Shown: positions 1-9,261 of the stretch, in pieces
How the letters are laid out: every line of letters begins with the position of its first letter
How positions within the stretch are numbered: the stretch's first letter is position 1
Assembly (NCBI GenBank): GCA_003427395.1
Contig: BFEA01000794.1
Coordinates: 97,670 to 121,920, forward strand
DNA from: Chara braunii
Taxonomy: Eukaryota; Streptophyta; Charophyceae; Charales; Characeae
Reading direction: 5' to 3'
Length of the DNA: 24,251 bases
The notes under the pieces: model-generated
What the model was told of the DNA's origin: nothing
The model's input: only the letters and a program-made list of their open reading frames with translations
The model's database searches: none
Made by a program: the position numbers and the translations under genes

Positions 1-68
1 CACACACACACACACACACACACACATGCACGCACACACACACACACGCACACACACACACACACACA
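1..68. repeat. CA dinucleotide microsatellite
   Basis: Nearly pure CA repeat with a few G/T interruptions; it begins at the window edge, so its full length is unknown. Confidence 0.95.
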
Positions 69-832
69 TCTAGCAAAAGATTCAAACCCACAGGAGATTG
101 AGCCGAAGATTCCTTCCACTCTCAGTGGCGGATTGCAAGATCAAACGACTTTCCCACAAAAGTCACATAGCACATCCTAACCCTCGTCCTCTCTCACAAC
201 CTACTCCTCGTCCTCTCTCGCATACTAATCACCTCTCTCTCATCCTAATCGTCATCCTTCACCTATGAGAGACTTCTCCCACATCATGACGAAAAAGCGA
301 CTCCCACACCACGCCTGCGCATGTAAGTGTTATCGGGTCCAGTCAACGATGAATGTTTTCTACAGATCTCAGCACGCCAATTTACGCGTTGTCAGATCCA
401 GTTTACCGTAAATGCTCTACAGAACTTACCACACCAACCCTACCTTCAATCCACAAACTACTTGCAATATTTTGCCACAAACACAACAAAAACAGACAAA
501 GACAGACAGACTAGCCACCTAAGGAAATGTGCATTGGAACCAGAACCCCCTCTCTAACTCATCTAGAGACTCAAACGGCGCCTTCAGCGCCTTCGGTCGG
601 GTACCCAGCTCTTGCGAGCCCTTTGGCAAACGTCCCCGGGTTTTGGGGTAGTAAATGTAACTTATACCCCCATTTTCAGGCATACTCACACTAAAATTTA
701 AACTGATTTCCGCCCTGGATATACATCAGATAGATCCAGGGATAGGTGTAAATGGGGATATGCATCTAAGGAAGTCGTTGCGCGAGTACACTCTCTCTCT
801 CTCTGAGTTCTGCATCGAAACTGGCAACCCTC
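69..832. other. Non-coding 3' flank of the phosphoglucomutase gene
   Basis: No convincing gene. An imperfect 56-bp-period duplication lies around 327-440. A small hairpin has 8-bp arms at 713-720 and 734-741 (ccctggat / atccaggg). A short CT run lies at 791-803. On the minus strand this is the expected 3'UTR side of the phosphoglucomutase gene; I see no A-tract just after the stop codon that would mark a retrocopy tail. Confidence 0.5.
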
Positions 833-2587
833 TTACGTAATGACGGTTGGGGCAGAGCGGCCTGTCAATGCCTCCATTTCAGAAAGTTGCAGTGCGACTT
901 CCACCAGAGGGGACAAAGCCTCCTGAGGATCTCTTCCTGTTTTCTTTGGATCAGTTTCATACTGCTCAATATAGAGGCGGATGGTCGCACCAGACGATCC
1001 GGTACCCGACAGGCGGAAGATCAAACGAGAGCCATCTTCAAACAGGAACCGAATACCTTGATGACTTGAGATGCTGCCATCAACCTGGTCCTTGTACTCG
1101 AACTCGTCCGCATGCGCTATTTTTGGCACGTCCGACCTGATAGCCGACACAGTCTTGTTCAAAGTCTCGAGACATGCCTGCTTGTCAACGAGCCCTTTCA
1201 TCAGCGACTGTGCAGCGTCCGAGTCCACGCCCTCGTAGTCGTAACGGGTGTAGTAATGCCGCCCGTACTCTGCCCAGTGTGCCCTCACCACATCCTCAAC
1301 CGTGACCAGCTTCTTCCCTACGCCTTCCTGTTTGTTCAGGTGAGCCAGAATCGACAGCCACGCCACCACAGCCCAAATCCCGTCCTTCTCCCTAACGTGG
1401 TCCGACCCTGTACCAAAGCTCTCCTCGCCACAGACCGAGCAGAGGCCAGCATCCATCAGGTTCCCAAAGAACTTCCATCCGGTAGGAACCTCGAAGAACT
1501 TCAGGTTCGCTTTCTTCGCCACTACGTCCAAAGCACCCGAGGTGGGCATGCTCCTCGCAACTCCTTTCAATCCACCTGAGAAATACGGAATGGAAGCGAC
1601 AGCATTCGCAGCGATGATTGCCACCGAGTCCGACGGGGTAACGAAGAATTTCTTACCCAGGATCATGTTCCTATCCGCGTCCCCGTCGGCTGCGGCACCG
1701 AACTCTGGAATGAACTCCGGGGCGGTTTGGCCCAATCCCATCCTCTGAACCAGCTCCTTTGCATACGTCAGGTTGGGATCGGGATGCCCACCGCCGAAGT
1801 CCGGCTTAGGAACGCAGTTCATCAGACTGCTCTCCGGGGCACCAAGCTCGTCCACAAAGACGGCCTTGGCATAAACTCCGCCAACCCCATGCATGGCATC
1901 AAACACGAATGAGAAGTCGGGGTGAGAGAACAGAGACCTCAGGGCAGTGAAGTCAAATATGGTTTTCAGCAAGGCCAGGTAGTCTTCCACGGAGTCGATG
2001 ACCGCCACCTCGAAGGGACCATCTGGACCGACGAACGATCTGGTTCCGATTGAGGAGATGTCGATTCTGGGGATGCCTTCGGCAATCGAGTACTCCGTGA
2101 TAGTCTTCGTGTTCGCAAAGATCTGATTCGTGAGCCCTTCGGGTGCGGGTCCGCCATTTTCACAATTGTACTTGATTCCGAAATCTTCCGTCGGACCTCC
2201 CGGATTGTGGCTGGCTGTGAGGATGAACGCTCCATACGCCTTACCCCCCTCTGGCGTCAATCTGTTGCGAATCACTGCAGACACTGCCGGCGTTGACAGC
2301 AACCCGTCCTTTCCTATCCAAACTCTGCCGACTCCATTCGCTGCAGCAATCTTGACGATAATCTGAATAGCGTCATCCGAGAAGTACCGACCATCACCCG
2401 AGACGACGAGGGTGCACCCTTTCACTTTTTCCGCAGGCAGTGCATTGAATGAGGCCTGCACGAAATTGTGAAGGTAATTTGGCTGCTGGAAGACGGTCAC
2501 CTTCTTCCTCAGACCAGAAGTACCCGGCTTCTGTCCATCGTAGGGATGGGTCGGCTGCTTCGACACGGCAAACGCAACGATCGACAT
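833..2587 (-). CDS. PGM: Phosphoglucomutase, cytosolic plant type, intronless coding region
   Basis: Interconverts glucose-1-phosphate and glucose-6-phosphate in the cytosol, linking sucrose, starch, cell-wall and glycolytic carbon flow. From the first ATG (2585-2587) the protein is 584 aa, the usual length of plant cytosolic PGM. The open frame extends upstream to a TTG at 2603-2605, but ATG is the likely start. Visible landmarks: N-terminal DGQKPGTSGLRKK (res 17-29); active-site TASHNPGG with phosphoserine S126; metal-binding DGDADR (301-306); sugar-recognition GEESFG (387-392); phosphate-binding RLSGTGSSG (525-533); the plant-like C-terminus TGRSAPTVIT. No transit peptide is apparent, which argues against the plastid isoform. 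All domains are intact with no frameshift or stop. Land-plant PGM genes carry many introns, so the single coding exon is unusual and suggests a retrogene or lineage-specific intron loss. The gene stands alone, bordered by repeats. Confidence 0.96.
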   Translation of the reverse strand: MSIVAFAVSKQPTHPYDGQKPGTSGLRKKVTVFQQPNYLHNFVQASFNALPAEKVKGCTLVVSGDGRYFSDDAIQIIVKIAAANGVGRVWIGKDGLLSTPAVSAVIRNRLTPEGGKAYGAFILTASHNPGGPTEDFGIKYNCENGGPAPEGLTNQIFANTKTITEYSIAEGIPRIDISSIGTRSFVGPDGPFEVAVIDSVEDYLALLKTIFDFTALRSLFSHPDFSFVFDAMHGVGGVYAKAVFVDELGAPESSLMNCVPKPDFGGGHPDPNLTYAKELVQRMGLGQTAPEFIPEFGAAADGDADRNMILGKKFFVTPSDSVAIIAANAVASIPYFSGGLKGVARSMPTSGALDVVAKKANLKFFEVPTGWKFFGNLMDAGLCSVCGEESFGTGSDHVREKDGIWAVVAWLSILAHLNKQEGVGKKLVTVEDVVRAHWAEYGRHYYTRYDYEGVDSDAAQSLMKGLVDKQACLETLNKTVSAIRSDVPKIAHADEFEYKDQVDGSISSHQGIRFLFEDGSRLIFRLSGTGSSGATIRLYIEQYETDPKKTGRDPQEALSPLVEVALQLSEMEALTGRSAPTVIT

Positions 2588-2660
2588 GATTGTTGACTTG
2601 GTCAAATACTGTTTGCTTGAGGACCAAGACCACCTGCCAAGATAAAAAAATTATTCTGTT
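2588..2660 (-). promoter_or_regulatory. Candidate 3' splice site in the PGM 5' leader
   Basis: Read on the minus strand, a T-rich run (seven Ts) is followed by ATCTTGGCAG and then GTGG, with the CAG at 634-636. This resembles a plant intron acceptor about 47 bp upstream of the PGM ATG. If used, the gene has a 5'UTR intron and its promoter lies further right. No matching donor was identified, so this is a suggestion. Confidence 0.35.
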
Positions 2661-3995
2661 CTCGGTCAGTTTGTTTGCTTGTCTTGCTCAGGTTGCGACA
2701 CCAGTCCGACAACAAACACGCACAATCACAAATAGCATGTGTATGTGTTGGCGCATATATATTGTCACATAGCTATGAACTAAAAGAGCGCACTTTACAA
2801 AAGAAAAATGATTAAAAAATAAGAAACAAAGCCTCCGAAGGCAGATTTAAACCTTCAATTTCTCGTTCTTCTTTTAACTCCCCCTATACTATGCCTCTCA
2901 CATACAAGGCTCACCACGCTGATGCAGTTGAGCGCGAGCTGCCCTCATCCCCATGTGCCATAACAGCCCACTTGTACGCTGTGAGAAAGAGGCAGAGTGA
3001 AGGGGGAGGAGATAAACCCAGGGAAAAGAGTTGGGAGAGAAGACGAACAAAGAATGATAAAGGGAAACACAGGGAAGAGAGATGGAGAGAAGACGAACAA
3101 GGAATGAAGGAATGATAAAGGGAAAGTAAGGGAAAGTACGAACTGTGGAGTGAAGATAAACAAAAGAGGATAAGAAAAGGCTTAAGAATGAGGCTGTCGT
3201 TGCACCGAGGTGACATACATTGTAAGGATGAGGTGGATGAACACACGGAAGACCTAGCTGAGCATTCTCAGTACAAGAATTGCCACGGCGGCTGGCATTG
3301 AGCATGCCCATGATACACCCCCGACAAATGGCATGTCGATTGCAGGCGAAAATGAAGGAAGAAAGGACACCACAAAAGACCATGCATTCACTATAGCGCC
3401 CACGGCCGCAAAATGCACATATAGTGTCCGGATGCGGAGGGTGCCTGCAGTCAGGAACGGAGGAGGGACAGTCCTCTGCACACATGGATGCAGAAACCAT
3501 GTCATTGTAGTGATTGTGACAGAGACGATGGCGGCTACAGCCGAGTGAAAGTGTTCGTCGCCGTGCAAAGGAGAAGGTCGCAGAGTGTGGCTACATCGTC
3601 TTGCTACAGCACGCGGCCAAAGGGAATGATCTTCGACGTAAAAGAGATCACAGTTTGTTGTGCCAAGAAAACAGCATCATTATGTAAGAAATCAGTGCCA
3701 TCAGTCGTGGCATGGACCATGGTGCCGTTGTCCCACAGCTCCCAGTGGTCAAAGGCATGTACAACGGCCATGTCATGGCCAAGTCCGTGCCCAATGCAGG
3801 CAGATATGTGGGGTCGGGGATTAAACCACGCACGAGGATTAAACCACGCACCTGCTCCAGCACGGCAACTAATATCTGTCTTCACATTCTCCACCGCCCG
3901 TTTTATACACTGTCAAACTTCCTAGCAATTGCCCTTCGGCTTGATGTTGATCTTCCCCCAGATGATGTTGCAAGCCCAAACTGTCTTGGGTTGTT
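2661..3995. other. No recognisable gene; purine-rich stretch with a 50-bp duplication
   Basis: Positions 2990-3190 are strongly purine-rich on the plus strand and contain a 50-bp direct repeat (gagagaagacgaacaa at 3035 and 3085). ORFs of 70-200 aa here are low-complexity, match no family I recognise, and are probably fortuitous. The minus-strand ORF at 3604-3894 is not low-complexity, but I cannot identify it. Confidence 0.5.
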
Positions 3996-4108
3996 TGCTG
4001 GTCAGTCATTTGCAGATCACCCATGTGGTCTGCGCGTGGAGGGGCACAGATTTGTGGTTTGTCCAAATGATGCTGGTCAGCCATTTGCAGATCCCCCATG
4101 TGGTCTAC
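3996..4108. repeat. 75-bp-period direct repeat, two copies
   Basis: tgctggtcag begins at 3996 and again at 4071; about 38 bp following each is nearly identical (catttgcagatc, ccatgtggtct). Confidence 0.8.
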
Positions 4109-4701
4109 ACCTTGTGGAGTCAACTTCCATCCGGGCAGATCATGTTCCAATCCCTCAGATTCGGGACCGCATCCTGAGTAGGGACTATCCCTGGATTTGG
4201 GAGAGAGGATGCAGCTGTTTGTAACAAAAGAACCACAACAACCTGTGGAGCAGGCATAGAGAGGATTGGGGTAGACAAAGTAACAGGTTGTTGCTCCGTG
4301 GACAAATAACGATGCCGCGCATGTCGTTGACAATACACAAAGAAGGGTGCAAACAGAAGATGAGGATGTCCCTCGCAATGAAGGCAGAACAATGGGAATG
4401 ATGGAAATTGGAGAATTTGTTCTCAATCGAGACCGTGAAGTGGACGGGGGTGGCGAGAAGAAACGCAGCCGTCTGCAGCCGAGCGCAAAAAGGGATGAAA
4501 GGGAGGTGGATTGTGCAAGACTTCAAAACATAGGACGCAAGTGTCGGAGAGACTACGAGCTTCTTTGTGCAGGAGTTGGGTAGAGGAAGCTGTAGCAGCA
4601 AAAAGTATAGTTCGAGGAATTCCGGCCACAGCATCAGAGGAAGTTGCAGCAGGTGCAACTTCCGTAGCAGAAACTATCGGAGTGAGAACCGGAGCTGTAA
4701 A
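4109..4701. other. No recognisable gene
   Basis: No protein family, RNA gene or strong repeat seen. ORFs on both strands overlap one another and look fortuitous. Confidence 0.45.
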
Positions 4702-4791
4702 AACTGCAGCGGTGGAAACAGCAGCAGTAGAAACTGCAGCGATGGAAACTGCAGCAGTGGAAACCACAGCACAAGAAACTGCAGTGGCAAC
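4702..4791. repeat. 15-bp minisatellite, six units
   Basis: Six consecutive 15-bp units (type aactgcagcrgtgga) begin at 4702, 4717, 4732, 4747, 4762 and 4777. Because 15 is a multiple of 3 the array stays open in several frames and yields low-complexity peptides (VETAA repeats on plus). This explains the ORFs at 4511-4846 and 4634-5215. Confidence 0.9.
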
Positions 4792-4910
4792 AGACGAACA
4801 AGCAAGGCCACGACGAGAGCGACGTGGGGGCAAAGAAGGTGGATGATGCAAGGAAGAAATTGCACGATGCAAAAAAGAAAGTGGATGATGCAAAGAAGAA
4901 AGTGCATGAT

Positions 4911-5130
4911 GCAGGGACCATCGCATCATGCATCGGGACCACTGAGAGAGACACGTCACTTGAGTACGATAGCAACGTTGGCAGGAACGCATGTAGCAGG
5001 TTTATGATGCAAAGAAGAAAGTGGATGATGCAAGGATGATGCAGGGACCATCGCACCATGGGTCGGAACCACTGAGAGAGACACGTCACTTGAGTACGAT
5101 AGCGACGTTGGCGGGAACGCATGTAGCAGG
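4911..5130. repeat. 130-bp-period tandem duplication
   Basis: A 90-bp block starting gcagggacca occurs at 4911-5000 and 5041-5130, differing at a few sites. It is preceded by runs of the short motif gatgcaaagaagaaagt (4831-4905 and 5004-5040), so the repeat is nested. It lies beside the C-terminal end of the decayed reverse transcriptase. Confidence 0.88.
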
Positions 5131-5995
5131 CCCACCCTTTAGCAAGGGTTGGTGCGGAATGCCCACGAGAAATCATGCGACAAGTGTTGTCGCCGCAGTT
5201 CGGAAGTCCTGCCAATTGTTACAGATTTGTTCAAATCTGGTCAATTGCCCAGTGAACACACCTGCCAGATGATGGGAACGGATGTTGGAGGTAGCATTTG
5301 GATAGCAAATGCCAAGGAAATCCCAGGCAGCCGCTTTCATGTGAAGCAAGCCATCAGAATGTACGCGTAGATGCATACCTAAAACGGTGCACAAGCCATT
5401 TGTCATCGTAGTTTCCTTCCACTCGAGGCCATAGTGTTATGGAGGAGAAGGTAATTGCCCCCATGAAAAAATATCATCAATGAGGCAATAGGTGAAGGTG
5501 TATCGCTGAGCGGCCTGGAGATCATGTTCACGAATGTCATCAACAAAGCGTACTTCATCCCAAAAGAACGTCAGATTAGAAATTTCTGGGCCAGCATTTT
5601 TTCTCATTGGAATACCGACGACTTGCTTTCGAAGAGTGCCATCTCTAGTATACAAAACAAACAACAAAGCAAAGATGTTGGAGAATTTGAGAAACGCGAA
5701 GGGTGTCCGGGCTTAATCGGTTGTCCAGTGGCTAGAGCAAGGTCCTCGAATAACTACGTTTAGAGTTCTGCAGCGCAGATGCGAGCGACTATGCTGAAGG
5801 GCATAAGCATGGGTTTCACCAAAGGGCATAAGCATGAGCTTCATCAACAGTTTTTGCCACATCATTCAAAATGCGGTCATGAGAAAGGTTGTTGTACATT
5901 GTGGTAAAATCAACCGTGTGAGGAGAGATGCCGAGAAGAGAGGATGCATTGTTTCTCAGGTCAATCTCCATCTCATCAGTACTCTGGACGATCCA
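5110..5995 (-). pseudogene. Decayed Penelope-like reverse transcriptase
   Basis: Four collinear minus-strand blocks look like one RT. Block 1 (about 5995-5819) has STDEM and VDFTTMYNNLSH, the first catalytic Asp at 5909-5911. Block 2 (5667-5440) has QVVGIP, NAGPEISNL, WDEVRFVDD and CLIDDIFSW, the catalytic Asp pair at 5473-5478. Block 3 (5436-5173) has HYGLEWKETT, LGMHLRVHSDG and SHHLAGVFTGQLTRFEQICN. Block 4 (about 5210-5110, another frame) has RMISRGHS and KGWACYMRSR. The DFTTMYTNLPH-type, GIPMGTNCAP-type and R-IDD-type motifs are those of Penelope-like elements. Breaks: in-frame TAA at 5437-5439, a frame change between blocks 1 and 2 (about 150 bp lacking a good match), and another near 5180-5210. 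No GIY-YIG endonuclease was found downstream, so it may be an endonuclease-lacking type or a truncated copy. The family is inferred from motifs only; a telomerase- or LINE-type RT is less likely. Confidence 0.68.
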
Positions 5996-6004
5996 GCGTT
6001 GTTG

Positions 6005-6215
6005 AACACCGACATGTTGTGTGCGGCTGTTTCCTTCCTCTTTTCTCTGCCACTTTGCCCTTTGGCTGTGTACAAGTGGATCGATATGACACACGGGGGT
6101 GGGGGCAGCAAACACCGACCTGTTATGTACGGCTGTTTCCTTCCTCTTTTCTTTGCCACTTTGCCCTTTGGCTGTGTACAACTGGATCGATATGACACCC
6201 CAGGGTGGGGGCAGC
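6005..6215. repeat. 106-bp tandem duplication
   Basis: aacaccgac starts at 6005 and 6111; the two units share the ggctgtttccttcctctttt, ccctttggctgtgtacaa and tggatcgatatgaca blocks. A third unit may begin at about 6217 but quickly diverges. It abuts the N-terminal end of the decayed RT. Confidence 0.9.
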
Positions 6216-6361
6216 CGCCCTCGACCTACACTTGGGTGGCCTTGTACCCAAGAGGTTTTGAACAGGGGGAGTTGCAAGTAAGAAGCTAAAAAATGAATTG
6301 ATTTTTTCTTGTTTTTTTTTTCCGCTTTTGCGCTCTAACATCTTTGTGACAATATATACCT

Positions 6362-6885
6362 TTTGTTAGTTTCCTCCATTGTCTAGTACATGTACTCTTC
6401 GCTTCAATTAACTCAATGGCCTTGCTTGAGGGGCATCCCCCTCTACCACCATACCATAGGCCATCTCCCTCCTACTACCCCAACCTCCATGGCCATAGAG
6501 GTCGTGTTAATCGCCCACAGGTTCTCTCTGTCTCCCACCAGTACCTTTGCCGACTTGAAAAACAAATATGCGGCCGTATACACGGTCCTAGAACCTCTGT
6601 TAGACCGGCGAACTTATGAATACCCAATTACTGGTTGTAACGAAACACACTTTCTCTCTCTCTCTCTCTCTTCCCTCCCCCCTCCCCCTCCCCCCCTTTT
6701 TGTCAGTTTCCTCCATCATTGTCTGCATGTACTCTTCGCTTCCACTACCTCGATGGCCTTGCTTGCGGTGCATCTCCCTCTACCACCATAGCATAGGGCC
6801 TCTGCCTCCTACTACCCCATCCTCCATGGCATGGAGGCCATGTTCATCGCACGCAGGTTCTCATTCCTCCACCCATGGCTCCTCA
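6362..6885. repeat. Pair of about 180-bp direct repeats 337 bp apart
   Basis: The block around tgtactcttcgcttc, then ggccttgctt, catctccctc/taccaccata and tactaccccatcctccatgg, occurs from about 6362 and again from about 6699. ORFs across it are pyrimidine-rich and not convincing genes. A CT run (6651-6668) and a C-rich tract (6672-6696) lie between the copies. Confidence 0.8.
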
Positions 6886-7002
6886 CTCTCCCTCCAGGCG
6901 TCGAAGCGGCATAACTGCCAGGTGAAAGCCCAAACTACTCATTGCACCCCTCGATCTACTATAAACTCTCCATCTCCACCACCCTTTCCCAGCTGCTCTC
7001 TG

Positions 7003-7319
7003 CCTCTATGGGTGCCCTGGAATCTCACAGGATGTTCCATCTTCTAACAGGAACATGACTGCGGTCCATAATTCACTCCCAGGCCTGGAACATCCTGCGT
7101 AGTTTCCTGGACCCTCCTAGGAACATGACTGCCGTCCATAATTCACTCCCAGGTGGAGTTTCCAGGCCTGGGAGGGTCCAGGGCACCCATAGAGGTCCAG
7201 CTGGAATGTAGATAGCTTCTGGACCAGGTGGAGTCATGGACTTTCCATGACTGCGGTCCATAATTCAGGACCAGGTGGAAACTCCACCTGGTCCAGAAGC
7301 TATCTACATTCCAGCTGGA
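7003..7319. repeat. Multi-arm fold-back (nested inverted repeats)
   Basis: Several perfect inverted repeats are packed into about 320 bp: 39-bp arms 7196-7234 / 7281-7319; 19-bp arms 7003-7021 / 7177-7195; 12-bp arms 7028-7039 / 7086-7097; 12-bp arms 7106-7117 / 7171-7182; 8-bp arms at 7233-7251; 12-bp arms 7268-7279 / 7283-7294. The direct motif tgactgcggtccataattca recurs (about 7055, 7117, 7249). A diverged copy of part of it lies at 7530-7600. It resembles a fold-back or non-autonomous inverted-repeat element. Confidence 0.8.
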
Positions 7320-7399
7320 ACCTTCATGACCTACCTCTCCCCTATACTACCTCTTCCCAGGTGCTCTCTCTCTTTACCAGCGCACTACCATCTTCACTC

Positions 7400-7488
7400 A
7401 AATAGAACGTGTGGTATTATCGCTGAATGTAGACTGAAAGTTGCACTAAACACGGCTGTAATGACCGGGCGTTTTATTCGGGCGACAA
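7400..7488 (+). mobile_element. Partial end of a terminal-inverted-repeat element (same family as 16623-17006)
   Basis: This segment (tagactgaaagttg, taatgaccgggcg, ttttattcgggcgaca) aligns to the reverse complement of the left end of the element at 16623-17006, including the terminal tattcggg. No opposite end is seen nearby, so it is probably a remnant. Confidence 0.55.
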
Positions 7489-8091
7489 CAGCCCCTGTTC
7501 CCTCTTTTGGGCGGGAACATCGTTGCACTCTGTAATTCACTTCCACGGCATGAACCTAGACCTGCAGCTATCTACATTCGGGCCAGGACCATGACAACCT
7601 ACCGGAAAGCTTACGGACCATTCTATGTGTACCCCAATGAGTACAGGAAAATCCTGCCCGGCCCCTATCAAAATTTCTACTTTCGCCCCCTCTTACATCA
7701 CCAGTACATTTCCCAGATATTTTTTCAGAGTCACAGCTTACACGCTGCCACAACTTTCCGGGATCGGCCTCCGCAGCAAAATAGCTGGGAGCACAGCAAT
7801 CCAAATTTCGGTCATACCACTGTTACAGTAACAAAATTCCTGCTTCTATTTTATTTATTTATTTTTTATTTCCCCCCCCCCCTCTAGGAACTCCGTATAC
7901 AGGAAACCTACTTAACGAGGTGATAAGAGCATCCCCGGTAAGTAGGTCCCGGCGTCGAAATCAGGTCCAGCGTCCCTATGATGTGATGATATCTCCAGCT
8001 GCCTATGTATGCACATTAAGCAATATATGTCAGATGGTGGGAGCCTCTGTGGGATATAGAAACACAGGAAGGCCAGGGAGAGGGATAATTT
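7489..8091. other. No recognisable gene
   Basis: Contains the diverged copy of the fold-back motif (7530-7600) and a T/C-rich tract (7846-7884). No supported gene. Confidence 0.45.
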
Positions 8092-8507
8092 GCCAAATAC
8101 ACCTATAAGTTCAGATATATGCCAAAATGCCCCTAAAAGATGTGGGTAGAGAGGAATGCTCTTGGGATAATTTGCCTAATACGATATATGCCAAAATGCC
8201 CCTAAAAGATGTGGGTAGAACGGAATGCTCTTTTGGGCATAATTCTTTGTGTTTTGTTCCTGTCAGGCCTGTGTGCAAATTTGCAATCTGAACGCCGTCG
8301 TTGAGGCCTGGGCCTGCACCCTGTTTTAGCTGGTTTGCCCTCCATACCAGGTGGGCAACTTTGCACAATACCCAGGGCCTGGCCCATAGGCGCGGCAGTT
8401 TGCCTCCAACTTTCGAAGTCATTCGAAGTCTCTGCCCGTGCCTCCCGCTCGGCAACTTCGCCCTGGTAAGCTTGCTCATCTCCAACTCTTCCCACCATTC
8501 CTCCAAT

Positions 8508-8572
<65 letters not shown>

Positions 8573-8981
8573 CTTAAATGACAGCCCCGCCCCCCAATAG
8601 AATGGACGTCCATTATGGGTGTATCTAGACAGAAAGTTGCTCCAAAAGATGAAGGCCATAATGGTGGTGCGTTCTCTTCAAGGGCCTGGAAAAGGCCGTT
8701 GTCAGCCTCAAAACCAGGGGGCAAAATGCAAAGACGACAGGGGTTGACAGGGGTAAAACGAAAATAAAATATGGTCTGGGAAAAGTTGGCAAGTACCGGG
8801 ACATTTTGCAAAGATGGACAGTACCTGGTAGGGGTATTTTGCAAAGAGGGCAGGTCCAACCGATGCCAGGGGCATTTCGCAGAGCATTTTTTGCATCAGA
8901 GGGGTATTCCGCTCTACTCACATCTTTTAGGGGCATCTTGGCATATATGTCCACTTATAGGGGTATTTCACAAATTGTCCC
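8092..8981. mobile_element. 890-bp element with 76-bp terminal inverted repeats
   Basis: The left arm 8092-8167 begins gggataatttg. The right arm 8906-8981 ends caaattgtccc and is its reverse complement at about 66 of 76 positions by hand alignment. Inside the left side, a 69-bp period duplicates gatatatgccaaaatgcccc (8114 and 8183). Near the right end, aggggtattttgcaaag-type motifs recur (about 8795-8890). No transposase ORF is present; the ORFs are low-complexity, from the CT/CA microsatellite. No clear target site duplication flanks the ends. It is best read as a non-autonomous DNA transposon of Mutator-like or similar long-TIR type. Confidence 0.72.
8507..8571. repeat. Compound CT/CA microsatellite
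   Basis: A CT run (8507-8532) switches directly to a CA run (8533-8571). It lies inside the 890-bp TIR element. Confidence 0.95.
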
Positions 8982-9024
8982 AAACAAAAAACAAAAAAGA
9001 TACAAACATCTTTCTGTTTGCATG

Positions 9025-9070
9025 CGGCAATAATGACTGAAGTGTTTTATTCGCGTGCCGACAGTAGCCT
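9025..9070 (+). mobile_element. Short remnant of the TATTCGGG-ended TIR family
   Basis: caataatgactg followed by gttttattcgcg and gccgaca matches the right-end sequence at 7450-7488 and the reverse-complemented left end at 16623-16700. It is only about 45 bp and could be a fragment. Confidence 0.4.
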
Positions 9071-9261
9071 TTTCTTCATCATCCATCAGCCAGCGATTCC
9101 CAAAAGGACGAACCAAGGTCATGAAGCAAGGGCATACTCGCACTCAGCCCTCACATAACACAATCGAAAAATCACCAGCCAGATCATCAGATCCTCCTAA
9201 AAGCATATTTCTGCCACGGTGCAGATAGTCCACATCCTCACACACATACCTGTTTCACTGA

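Noticed and set aside
69-120. Minus-strand B-box-like GGTTTGAATCT near the left edge
   Set aside because: No A box at suitable spacing and no cloverleaf; too weak to call a tRNA or SINE.
847-2366. ORFs of 60-155 aa overlapping the PGM gene on both strands
   Set aside because: They are frame shadows of the conserved, GC-rich PGM coding sequence.
2588-2605. Extended PGM start at TTG (2603-2605), giving 590 aa
   Set aside because: The first ATG at 2585-2587 gives the family's usual length, and the six extra residues match nothing conserved.
2898-3568. 200-aa and 104-aa minus-strand ORFs
   Set aside because: They are hydrophobic and Ser/Phe-rich because of the purine-rich plus strand, with no recognisable domain and several overlapping frames.
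4511-5215. Repeat-containing ORFs on both strands (VETAA repeats; Cys/Ser-rich minus-strand frame)
   Set aside because: They come from a 15-bp minisatellite and a tandem duplication whose periodicity keeps several frames open at once.
8111-8859. ORFs with long Val-Cys, Thr-His or Arg-Glu runs
   Set aside because: They are translations of the CT/CA microsatellite at 8507-8571.
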